This document shows positions 19,959-27,186 of a stretch of 64,000 nucleotides of DNA, piece by piece. Each line of letters begins with the position of its first letter. The stretch's first letter is position 1. The notes beneath the pieces were generated by a model that ran no database searches, was not told where the DNA came from, and saw only the letters and a program-made list of their open reading frames with translations. The position numbers and the translations under genes are program-made. The DNA comes from Leucobacter sp. cx-42 (GTDB lineage Bacteria > Actinomycetota > Actinomycetes > Actinomycetales > Microbacteriaceae), in the NCBI RefSeq assembly GCF_014529985.1, contig NZ_JACVMU010000013.1:25141-89140 (forward strand). Reading direction: 5' to 3'.

Positions 19959-20923
19959 CCGACCAACAGAATTTCACAGGGCAGCAACAGCAACCGCAGC
20001 AGTTGCCGCAATCGATGCAACAGCCGCACCCACCAACGCAGATGCCGCAGCAGCCGGCCTCCGCCCAGCGTCCAAAGCGGCGCCGCGGTGTAGCAATTGG
20101 CGTCGGTATTGCTGGCGGTGTCGTGGCGCTTGGAATGCTTAGCGCTGCTGGCATCTGGCTTGCGAGTCTCGCCTATGAAGCGACTGCTGCGAGCGAGTCA
20201 CGAGCGGCCACTTCACAGGGCTTTGCGAACGACGGAAAGGTCCACCCGCAGCAACACGGAGAACGCAGTTGGACGATCGATCTTGATCTCACGAACGTGC
20301 GCGCGATTGAAGTGAACGCGGCAGCGTCTGCAATGACCGTTCAGTTCACTGACATCGAAGTCCCGACGCTGAGTATCGAAGGGAACTTTGGCTACCAATG
20401 GTCCGCGTACAACGACGAGGGCACACTACAAATCGAGCGCACTGGCAACGCGAATCCGATGCAGATGAACGACAACGAACAAGCAACTCTTCTACTTCCT
20501 GTCGAATACGACGGGAAGCTCAGTGCCGAAATCAACGTTGGCGCGGGGGACCTATCGCTCGCGGGTGACTTCGTAATGCTCGACATAAACGTTGAGGCTG
20601 GCCGTGTTGACTACACAGGAACCGCGACCGCAGTGGAGCTCGAAGTAGGCGTGGGCGATGCAACGCTCAAGGTCACCGAGGCACGCACTATCGATGCCTC
20701 GGTAGGTATGGGGCAGGCCACCATCACGGCCGAAGGAAAACAGCCTGCGAGTGTCACAGTCGATGTCGAGCTCGGTAGTGCCGATGTGACATTGCCGGCT
20801 GGCGGTTATCGAGTGAGTACTCAGTCTGAGATGGGCAGCATTACCAACCTCCTCACACACGATCCGAAATCTCCAAACGTGGTTGATGTCAGCGCTGAAA
20901 TGGGAGAGCTCACACTTCGCTAG
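19955..20923 (+). CDS. DUF4097-type membrane-anchored beta-repeat protein
   Basis: A 322-residue protein. Residues 1-45 are Gln/Pro-rich and cytoplasmic, residues about 46-70 are one transmembrane helix, and the rest is extracellular with repeated short beta units (VEVGVGDATLKV, ASVGMGQATITA, VELGSADVTL, SEMGSITNLL, AEMGELTLR), the parallel-beta pattern of DUF4097/adhesin-like proteins. Coupled to the two-component genes by ATGA overlap, it is probably part of the sensing or response module in a LiaF-like way; that is inference. Confidence 0.8.
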   Translation: MTDQQNFTGQQQQPQQLPQSMQQPHPPTQMPQQPASAQRPKRRRGVAIGVGIAGGVVALGMLSAAGIWLASLAYEATAASESRAATSQGFANDGKVHPQQHGERSWTIDLDLTNVRAIEVNAAASAMTVQFTDIEVPTLSIEGNFGYQWSAYNDEGTLQIERTGNANPMQMNDNEQATLLLPVEYDGKLSAEINVGAGDLSLAGDFVMLDINVEAGRVDYTGTATAVELEVGVGDATLKVTEARTIDASVGMGQATITAEGKQPASVTVDVELGSADVTLPAGGYRVSTQSEMGSITNLLTHDPKSPNVVDVSAEMGELTLR

Positions 20924-20955
20924 GAAAGACTCTGCACCACAGCTAGTCTGAACCC

Positions 20956-21993
20956 ATGACTGTAGAGTGGCGCCCTGATGTGCTCGGTGAAGGCTTCGAG
21001 TGCACCGATATCGACCTGGGAGAAGACACCGAAGGTCCCCTCGTTGCTACTCTGGTGCGATCCCTGCCTGCAGAGCGGAGCTTGTGGCAGCGGCTGCTGC
21101 GATCCGCGCCCCCAGAAAAGCCAGACCTCTCCAACGTCGACGTGCTGTACGTCCACGGCTGGTCTGACTACTTTTTCCAAACTCCGCTCGCGCAATACTG
21201 GACCGCTCGCGGCGCCCGTTTCTACGCACTCGACCTGCGAAAGTACGGGCGCAGCTTGCGGCCAGGGCAGACCCCGGGATACATCGAATCGCTCGATGAA
21301 TACGACGCCGAGATCGCGCGAGCGGTTGCGATCATCGGGGGAGAAGGCAGCGCGAGCGGCGCGAACCACGGCAGTACCGGCCGCGAGCTCGTCCTCCTCG
21401 GCCACTCGACGGGCGGGCTTGTGCTCAGCCTCTGGGCGGCAAACAACCCTGGGGTGGCAAGCGCGCTCATACTGAACAGTCCCTGGCTTGAATTCCAACT
21501 CTCTTCCGTTGCGCGCAAGCTCATGATGCCCATTATGAATATGAGTGCGTGGATCGCTCCTCGCGAGGCGAGTCCGCAGTTCGACTTCGGGTATTACAGC
21601 CGTGCGCAGCGTGAGGTCGGCCCCACTGAAGTGCTCGACCGGCTCAACCACGAGTGGCGGCCAGACAAGTCTCACGCGGTCTACAGCGGTTGGCTCCGTG
21701 CCGTGCTTACTGGACACGAGCGTGTTGAGAAGGGGCTACACCTCACGATCCCGGTCTGCGTGATCATGTCTGACCACGACGAAGCACCCTTGCGGTGGAG
21801 CGACGCGCTCACGACCGCTGACACGGTGCTGTCGGTGAAGGCGGTCGCGTCAGCGGCGACGAGGCTAGGACGCTCAGTCACGATCGAACGCATCCCGAAC
21901 GCGCTGCACGACGTGTTCCTGTCGCGAAAAGATGCCCGCACGGAAGCATACGCGCGGTTAAACTCCTGGGTCACAGGGTGGCGAGCAAGCTAA
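20956..21993 (+). CDS. Alpha/beta hydrolase (monoacylglycerol lipase-like)
   Basis: A 345-residue cytoplasmic hydrolase. The nucleophile elbow GHSTGG contains the catalytic serine, HGWSDYF is the oxyanion-hole segment, and Asp in SDHDEAP and His in NALHDVF complete the triad. It resembles serine aminopeptidase S33/monoglyceride-lipase proteins. TAGTCT lies 6 bases before the ATG and no ribosome site is visible, suggesting a leaderless transcript. The Nudix gene starts 10 bases after its stop. The substrate is unknown. Confidence 0.87.
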   Translation: MTVEWRPDVLGEGFECTDIDLGEDTEGPLVATLVRSLPAERSLWQRLLRSAPPEKPDLSNVDVLYVHGWSDYFFQTPLAQYWTARGARFYALDLRKYGRSLRPGQTPGYIESLDEYDAEIARAVAIIGGEGSASGANHGSTGRELVLLGHSTGGLVLSLWAANNPGVASALILNSPWLEFQLSSVARKLMMPIMNMSAWIAPREASPQFDFGYYSRAQREVGPTEVLDRLNHEWRPDKSHAVYSGWLRAVLTGHERVEKGLHLTIPVCVIMSDHDEAPLRWSDALTTADTVLSVKAVASAATRLGRSVTIERIPNALHDVFLSRKDARTEAYARLNSWVTGWRAS

Positions 21994-22003
21994 GCTCATA
22001 CGT

Positions 22004-22558
22004 ATGGATCTACGAGTTGCTGCATACGCAGTCATTGAGCGGCGCGGCAAGATCCTGTTGACGCATTGGCGTCGTGGGCACCTGCACGGCTGGACGTTGC
22101 CAGGCGGCGGGCTAGAAGACGGAGAAGATCCGCGCGACGCCGTTGTGCGCGAAATCTTCGAGGAGACCGGTCTGACCGCGAAGGCAGGTCGTCTGCTTGG
22201 TGTCGACTCTCGCGTAATGGTGCGCGAAGACGTTGAAGACGGACAGACTCCCGAGTTGCACACCATCCGCATCGTGTACCGTGCGTCTGTTCAAGACGGC
22301 CCGCTCGTACACGAAATTGACGGTTCCTCCGACGAGGCACGTTGGGTTCCGATCCGCGAAATCAAGTCACTCAAGACACTTTCGCTCGTGCGAACCGGTA
22401 TGCGGATGGCTGGCATTCAGAACCGTCCCGTTGCTGCACGCAACCCGCGCCGAAAGCGCGCAGGCAAGCGCGGTGGGAAGAACGGCGGCCAGGGCAACCA
22501 AGGGGGCCAAGGTCATGGCTCAGGCTCGGGCGGTGACTCGGGTTCACCGAGCGCATAG
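22004..22558 (+). CDS. Nudix hydrolase
   Basis: A 184-residue protein with a perfect Nudix box (G-x5-E-x7-REIFEETGL) at about residues 38-60, which binds Mg2+ and cleaves nucleoside diphosphate derivatives. Residues 1-135 are the Nudix domain; the last 45 residues are a Lys/Arg/Gly-rich, low-complexity tail (GKRGGKNGGQGNQGG) that may bind nucleic acid. TAAGCT ends 7 bases before the ATG. A palindromic repeat element begins 18 bases after the stop. Confidence 0.88.
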   Translation: MDLRVAAYAVIERRGKILLTHWRRGHLHGWTLPGGGLEDGEDPRDAVVREIFEETGLTAKAGRLLGVDSRVMVREDVEDGQTPELHTIRIVYRASVQDGPLVHEIDGSSDEARWVPIREIKSLKTLSLVRTGMRMAGIQNRPVAARNPRRKRAGKRGGKNGGQGNQGGQGHGSGSGGDSGSPSA

Positions 22559-22576
22559 CCCTCGCGGGTGCGGGTG

Positions 22577-22669
22577 AACCCCGCGAGAAGACCCCTTTCT
22601 CTCGAGATCGACCCTTTCTGCGCGTAGAAACTCTCGATCTCGGCAACAAGTGCCCGTTTCGCGGGTTTG
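22577..22669. repeat. Dispersed palindromic element, copy A
   Basis: A roughly 92-bp near-palindrome that begins AACCCCGCGAGA and ends CGTTTCGCGGGTTTG. It aligns without gaps to copies at 26945, 30037, 39626 and 58816. Outer arms AACCCCGCGA / TCGCGGGTTT pair. It lies between convergent genes (Nudix plus strand, 22774 minus strand) and could form a long mRNA hairpin. Confidence 0.8.
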
Positions 22670-22723
22670 GCGGATCGCGCAGGCCGCGCCGGGCCACCGC
22701 GCCGGGCCGCAAGAACACACAGC

Positions 22724-22753
22724 AAAGGCGGCCAGGGAAACCCCTGACCGCCT
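22724..22753 (-). terminator. Hairpin terminator of the minus-strand gene 22774-23274
   Basis: AAAGGCGGCCAGGG and CCCCTGACCGCCT form a stem around AAA with one mismatch; on the minus strand it is followed by TTT. It is 20 bases past the gene end. Confidence 0.65.
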
Positions 22754-22773
22754 CGCGGAATCACACGAAGAGA

Positions 22774-23274
22774 TTAACCCTCTGCGCTGACCCAAAGATC
22801 TTCGTCGGTGCTGAACGCGCGAGTGAGCAGCACGCCAACAGCGGTTGCAGCTGCGACGCCGAGCGAGATTGCGATCCACTTGCCAGCGCCCGAGCGCTTC
22901 TTCGCGGGTGCGATGTAGCCGGTGCGCTCGCCGAAGCGGCGAACCTGCTTGGCAGCGTTCTGGTTCTCGAAGCGATCGAGGGTACGAATGGTGCCCTGCA
23001 GTGCGTTGGTGACCATGGGAGCGGTCGCGATGCGTACCTGCTCTGCGGTGCGGCGCGCGTTCTCGATGCCAGTCTCAACGCCGGGACGGACGCGGTTCCA
23101 CGTCTTCTCGACGCGGGGAGCGAGGTGCTCGTCACTGAGGTGACGGGCCTGGCGACCTGCGTGGTTCAGAACCTCGCCGGCCTGGCCGAGCACGACGCGC
23201 TGCTGGTCGAGCAGCTCCTGTGCTTCAGCGCGCAGACGGCGGAGCTCGCGGCGGCGTTTACGTGAGAGCTTCAT
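22774..23274 (-). CDS. Membrane-anchored protein of unknown function
   Basis: A 166-residue protein: a strongly basic N-terminus (KLSRKRRRELRRLRAEAQE), a long helical, probably coiled-coil or DUF-type region (residues 20-120), and one transmembrane helix at about 133-153 (WIAISLGVAAATAVGVLL), with a short acidic tail. I do not recognise a family with certainty. It is transcribed alone, divergent from the cyclophilin gene. A tail-anchored envelope or apolipoprotein-like role is possible but unproven. Confidence 0.7.
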   Translation of the reverse strand: MKLSRKRRRELRRLRAEAQELLDQQRVVLGQAGEVLNHAGRQARHLSDEHLAPRVEKTWNRVRPGVETGIENARRTAEQVRIATAPMVTNALQGTIRTLDRFENQNAAKQVRRFGERTGYIAPAKKRSGAGKWIAISLGVAAATAVGVLLTRAFSTDEDLWVSAEG

Positions 23275-23417
23275 TCGACTCCTCCTCCAGTCCGCGTGGT
23301 CGGCGCCATGCGGAACACTTCAGTTGCTCCAACGCTACACCGAATCTGCCTGCGCGTCCTGGTATTTCCTGCAGTTTCTCATCTCGCTTTCCGAGTGAAC
23401 TCAACGCATCTGCCCGG

Positions 23418-23445
23418 TTGTACTCAGAGCACCTCCCCGTAGACT
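23418..23445 (+). promoter_or_regulatory. Promoter of cyclophilin gene
   Basis: TTGTAC (23418-23423) and TAGACT (23440-23445) are 16 bases apart; the ATG follows TAGACT by only 6 bases, so the transcript is probably leaderless. Confidence 0.65.
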
Positions 23446-23451
23446 GAGTAC

Positions 23452-23961
23452 ATGACCATTCATACTTCTGTTGCGACCATTCACACCAACCACGGTGACA
23501 TCGTGATCAACCTCTTTGGCGACCACGCACCGAAGACCGTGAAGAACTTCGAAGACCTTGCAAACAAGGGCTTCTACGACGGTGTGATCTTCCACCGCAT
23601 CATCAAGGACTTCATGATCCAGGGCGGCGACCCCACCGGCACCGGTACCGGCGGCCCCGGCTACAACTTCGACGATGAGATCCACCCCGAGCTCTCGTTC
23701 GACCGCAAGTACCAGCTCGCTATGGCGAACGCTGGCAAGCGCCCCGACATGACCGGCCGCCTCTCGGGCACCAACGGCTCGCAGTTCTTCATCACCACCA
23801 CCGAGCCCGCATGGCTCACTGGCAAGCACACCATCTTCGGTGAGCTCGCTGACGATGCTTCGAAGGCTGTCGTTGACGCAATTGAGTCGGTTGCTACCGG
23901 CGCAATGGATCGCCCCGTTGAGGACGTCGTCATCACCGGTGTTGAGATCGCTGCGGTCTAA
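23452..23961 (+). CDS. Peptidyl-prolyl cis-trans isomerase, cyclophilin type
   Basis: A 169-residue single-domain cytoplasmic cyclophilin that accelerates proline isomerisation. Conserved active-site segments are present: [19 protein letters not shown], the ANAG loop and [23 protein letters not shown]. No signal peptide. It belongs to the conserved actinobacterial block ppi-rhomboid-crgA near pknB. The rhomboid gene starts 5 bases after the stop. Confidence 0.96.
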   Translation: MTIHTSVATIHTNHGDIVINLFGDHAPKTVKNFEDLANKGFYDGVIFHRIIKDFMIQGGDPTGTGTGGPGYNFDDEIHPELSFDRKYQLAMANAGKRPDMTGRLSGTNGSQFFITTTEPAWLTGKHTIFGELADDASKAVVDAIESVATGAMDRPVEDVVITGVEIAAV

Positions 23962-23966
23962 TTCCG

Positions 23967-24893
23967 TTGTCAACTAACGGCTCTGGCCCCGTATTCGGCG
24001 AACGCGCTGAGTACGGGGCCAATGACGTGTGTTACCGCCATAAGACGCGGCCCAGCTTCACGCTGTGTCAGCGCTGCGGTCGGACGGTGTGCGGTGAATG
24101 CCAGGTAACGTCCGCGGTGGGCCTGCTGTGCCCTGACTGCGTGCGTGAGGCAACACCCAGTGGTGCGAAGCGTGCTGGCCGCGCGACCCGAGTGCTCGGG
24201 CGTCGCATCAGCATGATGGAAACTCCGGTCACGATGGCGATCATCGCGATCTGCGCTGTGGTCTTCGTCTTGCAGCTCATCACCCACTACTTTGCTTCTG
24301 ACCTGGTGACGACGGCGCTGTGGTATGCCCCGCTGTACTCACGCCCCGAGGTCTTTGAACCCTGGCGCATGCTGACAGTGATGTTCACGCATTCGACCGG
24401 GTTCTGGCTCCACATTGTGATGAACATGTACGCACTGTGGGTCTTCGGTCGCGAGATTGAGCGGCGGATCGGCCGTACGGCCTTCGCCGCACTCTACGTC
24501 TTCTCCGGTATCGGTGGATCGCTCGGCGTCATGTTCTGGGCCTACGTTCAGCCGTCGGCGCAGTTGGTTCCCACGGTGGGCGCTTCTGGCGCGATCTTCG
24601 GTGTCCTTGGCGCGATGTTCGTTGCGATGAAGGCGATGCAGGTCGACACGAAGTCGCTGGTTGTGCTGCTCGCGATCAATATCGGTATTGGCTTCTTGCC
24701 CGGTGTCAGTATCGCGTGGCAGGCACACCTCGGTGGCTTCCTGATTGGTGCGCTCACGATGTTCATCCTCGTGCGCACGCAGGGACCACGCAAGCGTGGG
24801 GCGCGGATCACCTTCCTCACCCTCGAAGCTGCACTCCTGATTGCCCTGAGCTTTGCGTACTTTGTGGTTTCGCCAAGCTTGGTGCTCAACTAA
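23967..24893 (+). CDS. Rhomboid family intramembrane serine protease with N-terminal zinc-ribbon
   Basis: A 308-residue protein. Residues about 20-62 hold cysteine pairs (CQRCGRTVCGEC, CPDC) typical of a B-box/zinc-ribbon-like module; the rhomboid core of six helices follows. Catalytic Ser207 in GASGA and His254 in WQAHLGG are present, with the supporting HxxxN (His149, Asn153). The start is TTG at 23967 without a good ribosome site; coupling to the cyclophilin gene 5 bases upstream is likely. Substrates are unknown. The N-terminal zinc module is common in actinobacterial rhomboids. Confidence 0.92.
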   Translation: MSTNGSGPVFGERAEYGANDVCYRHKTRPSFTLCQRCGRTVCGECQVTSAVGLLCPDCVREATPSGAKRAGRATRVLGRRISMMETPVTMAIIAICAVVFVLQLITHYFASDLVTTALWYAPLYSRPEVFEPWRMLTVMFTHSTGFWLHIVMNMYALWVFGREIERRIGRTAFAALYVFSGIGGSLGVMFWAYVQPSAQLVPTVGASGAIFGVLGAMFVAMKAMQVDTKSLVVLLAINIGIGFLPGVSIAWQAHLGGFLIGALTMFILVRTQGPRKRGARITFLTLEAALLIALSFAYFVVSPSLVLN

Positions 24894-24921
24894 CGCGGCA
24901 GCATAGATCCGCCATACAACA

Positions 24922-24956
24922 CTGAAGGCCCCCGGCATTGCGCCGGGGGCCTTCAG
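24922..24956. terminator. Bidirectional terminator between rhomboid and crgA
   Basis: CTGAAGGCCCCCGGC / GCCGGGGGCCTTCAG, a 15-bp perfect stem. A perfect DnaA box TTATCCACA begins at 24957, directly after it. Confidence 0.88.
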
Positions 24957-25013
24957 TTATCCACAGGTTTCTCCCCAGTCTGGGGAGAAACTACATGGGT
25001 GTAATTCTTGTGG

Positions 25014-25286
25014 TTACTTCCACCAGGGAGTCATGAGGAAGCCGATCAGCACGAAGCCGAAACCGACGAAGATGTTGCCGTTCCCGAGTGCAGGAATAGG
25101 GAAGCCGACGGTTGAGCTCGTGACGTAGTACGTCACGATCCAGAGGAGTCCGATCAACATGAAACCGAACATGACGGGCTTGAACCATACGGGGTTCGGA
25201 GCCTCACTGCGTGCAGCACGGCGCGCTTCAGCGCTAGCGACCTCTGCCTTGCCGTTCTTCTGCACTTGCTTTCCTGATGCAACCAT
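25014..25286 (-). CDS. crgA: Cell division protein CrgA
   Basis: A 90-residue septal membrane protein that in mycobacteria and streptomycetes coordinates FtsZ/FtsI recruitment. A basic cytoplasmic N-terminus (1-38) precedes NPVWFKPVMFGFMLIGLLWI and a second helix (IFVGFGFVLIGFLMTPWWK); the ending WK is typical. The frame is open upstream, but the ATG at 25286 has TAGACT 7 bases upstream on the minus strand, suggesting a leaderless mRNA. It diverges from the sortase gene with only 62 bases between. Confidence 0.95.
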   Translation of the reverse strand: MVASGKQVQKNGKAEVASAEARRAARSEAPNPVWFKPVMFGFMLIGLLWIVTYYVTSSTVGFPIPALGNGNIFVGFGFVLIGFLMTPWWK

Positions 25287-25348
25287 GTCCCTGAGTCTAC
25301 AGCGAGAGTCCGGAAAAATTCGATGGGTCACCCGTAAGATAAGGGACT
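25287..25348. promoter_or_regulatory. Compact divergent promoter region crgA / sortase E
   Basis: Only 62 bases separate the two starts. TAGACT for crgA (minus strand, 25294-25299) and TAAGAT for the sortase gene (25335-25340) lie 7 and 8 bases before the respective start codons. Confidence 0.6.
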
Positions 25349-26095
25349 ATGAATAGGGTCGCACCTGGAAAGGCTCGGCGTCGTCGCCTGAGCCCCCTCA
25401 CGGTGATCGGTGAACTGTTGCTGGTCGCGGGCATCGCTGTGCTCGGATTCATCGTCTGGCAGCCCTGGTACGTGAATCTCACGGTTGGCGCGAAGCAGAC
25501 CACGTTGACGGCTGAAGATTCCGCGAAGTGGGAAGAGGACTTCGTTCACGACCCGAGCATCGAGGGCGTTCCCGCTGTTGCTCGTCCCGCTGAGGGTGAA
25601 GTGTTCGGGGTCCTGCATGTCCCGGCATTCGGTAAGACCTATACGAACCGTGTGGCAGAGGGAACGAACCGCGATCTCGTGCTCGACCTCGATGAAAAGG
25701 GTATCGGCCGCTACACCGATACTTCGATGCCGGGTGAACCGGGCAACACCGCCTGGGCCGCTCACCGTTCTGGCAGTCACACGCAGCCGTTCCGCGAGAT
25801 CATGAATTTGCGGATCGGTGATCCGCTATTCCTGGAGACTCAGCAGGGCTGGTACACCTACCGCTTCCGGTCGGCAGAGTATGTCGACCCGAGTGAGGTA
25901 GACGTGTTGAACCCGTTCCCGCGCTTGGAAGGGCCAGCGGGTGACGACCAGATTCTGACGCTCACGAGCTGCCACCCGAAGCACTGGGGTGCTTACGAGC
26001 GTGTGATTGCGTATTCCGTGCTTGAAGACTTCCAGCCGCGCAACGAAGGCCCGCCGGCCGAGCTGCTCGAGCTGAACCCTGAGTTGAAAGGTTAA
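25349..26095 (+). CDS. Class E sortase
   Basis: A 248-residue transpeptidase that links surface proteins to peptidoglycan. A basic N-terminus (1-15) and one membrane anchor (about 17-38) precede the sortase beta barrel. The catalytic triad is His139 (WAAHRSGS), Cys208 (TLTSCHP) and Arg218 (YERVI). Class E enzymes recognise LAXTG, and two proteins with LAHTG (15711) and LANTG (27187) are encoded nearby. A 51-residue membrane protein gene and a PabA/TrpG gene follow closely, the standard actinobacterial context. Confidence 0.93.
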   Translation: MNRVAPGKARRRRLSPLTVIGELLLVAGIAVLGFIVWQPWYVNLTVGAKQTTLTAEDSAKWEEDFVHDPSIEGVPAVARPAEGEVFGVLHVPAFGKTYTNRVAEGTNRDLVLDLDEKGIGRYTDTSMPGEPGNTAWAAHRSGSHTQPFREIMNLRIGDPLFLETQQGWYTYRFRSAEYVDPSEVDVLNPFPRLEGPAGDDQILTLTSCHPKHWGAYERVIAYSVLEDFQPRNEGPPAELLELNPELKG

Positions 26096-26104
26096 GGCCG
26101 CGAT

Positions 26105-26260
26105 ATGTTCTCCATTCTTTGGCGCTTCTTCCCCGGACCTGCCTGGCTGCGCGTGATCATCCTGCTCCTCGCGGCAGCTGTGCTCGTGTACGCGCTCATC
26201 TTCTACATTTACCCGTGGGTAGCGACCCTGCTGCCCGAACCCGAAGTCACTGTCGAATAA
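26105..26260 (+). CDS. Small membrane protein (51 aa) between sortase and PabA
   Basis: The frame MFSILWRFFPGPAWLRVIIL... ends at TAA 26258-26260. It is a single-pass membrane protein: FFPGPAWLRV then a hydrophobic helix (about 16-43) and an acidic tail (LLPEPEVTVE). It starts 9 bases after the sortase stop and ends 15 bases before pabA/trpG. The position and membrane topology support a real gene, possibly a helper or regulator of the sortase; no function is known to me. Confidence 0.75.
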   Translation: MFSILWRFFPGPAWLRVIILLLAAAVLVYALIFYIYPWVATLLPEPEVTVE

Positions 26261-26275
26261 CCCAGAGGTATCCTG

Positions 26276-26911
26276 ATGACCCGAATCCTTGTGATCGATA
26301 ACTACGACAGCTTCGTCTACACGATTAACGGCTACCTGCAGCAGCTGGGCGCCGAGACCCACGTGATTCGCAATGATGACGTGACGGTCGGCGAGCTCGA
26401 AGAGCTCGTGCGCGGCTTCGATGGTGTGCTCGTCTCGCCTGGCCCCGGCACTCCCGCTGAGGCAGGCGTCTCCATTCCCATGGTGAATCTCGCGGTCCGC
26501 GAGGGCATCCCGCTGCTCGGCGTCTGCCTGGGCCACCAGGCCATCGCAGAGGCGCTCGGCGGCGTCGTCACGCACGCTGAACAGCTCATGCACGGCAAGG
26601 TTTCGCGCGTGCAGCACACGGGCGACGAGTTCTTCGAGCACGTCGCTCCTGAGTTTGCGGCCACCCGGTACCACTCGCTCGCGATCGTGCGCAGCACCGT
26701 GCCCGAGTCGCTCGCGATCACCGCTGAGACCGCCGATGGTGTGGTCATGGCAGTGCGTCACCGCGATCGCCCGATCTTCGGCGTGCAGTACCACCCTGAG
26801 TCGGTGCTCACCGAGGGCGGCTACCAGCAGCTCGGCAACTGGCTCCGCATCGCGGGGCTCACGAACGCTGCGGAGACGGCGCGTGCGCTGTCGCCGCTGA
26901 TCCGCTCGTAG
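26276..26911 (+). CDS. pabA: Glutamine amidotransferase, aminodeoxychorismate/anthranilate synthase component II
   Basis: A 211-residue class I glutaminase that feeds ammonia to a PabB- or TrpE-type partner. The triad is Cys84 (GVCLGHQ), His173 and Glu175 (QYHPES). The oxyanion segment PGPGTP is present. Lone PabA/TrpG proteins in this genomic position near pknB are usually annotated as PabA-like. AGAGGT lies before the ATG. No pabB or trpE partner is in the window, so the choice between folate and tryptophan roles stays open. Confidence 0.9.
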   Translation: MTRILVIDNYDSFVYTINGYLQQLGAETHVIRNDDVTVGELEELVRGFDGVLVSPGPGTPAEAGVSIPMVNLAVREGIPLLGVCLGHQAIAEALGGVVTHAEQLMHGKVSRVQHTGDEFFEHVAPEFAATRYHSLAIVRSTVPESLAITAETADGVVMAVRHRDRPIFGVQYHPESVLTEGGYQQLGNWLRIAGLTNAAETARALSPLIRS

Positions 26912-26944
26912 ATTTTCGCCTCAGGCCCCCAGACCCTCAGGTCC

Positions 26945-27037
26945 AACCCCTCGAAACAGGCCCGTTCTGTCGAGATCGCCCCTTTCACCCGTATGAAAGG
27001 CCGCTCCTCGGGAGAATCGCCTTGTTTTGAGGGGTTT
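26945..27037. repeat. Dispersed palindromic element, copy B
   Basis: Aligns ungapped with copies A, C, D and E; outer arms AACCCCTCGAAACAGGC and GCCTTGTTTTGAGGGGTT pair almost perfectly. It begins 33 bases after the pabA stop. Confidence 0.8.
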
Positions 27038-27057
27038 ACTGCGTCTGGGCCCGCCCC

Positions 27058-27084
27058 GCTCACTCACGTTCACTCTCGTTCACC
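27058..27084 (+). promoter_or_regulatory. Three 10-bp direct repeats, Pho-box-like
   Basis: GCTCACTCAC, GTTCACTCTC and GTTCACCGCG start at 27058, 27068 and 27078. The GTTCAC units resemble actinobacterial PhoP direct-repeat units, although those are usually spaced 11 bp. They lie 109-129 bases upstream of a secreted phosphoesterase gene, which makes phosphate control plausible; this is inference. Confidence 0.45.
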
Positions 27085-27186
27085 GCGGGGCAACCCTCGG
27101 GCGATCAGCGGTTTACTCGCATGAGGTGGGATGGACATGGCCGGCAGCAGCCGGTGCAAGATGTGCATCCGACCAAAGGAATGATG

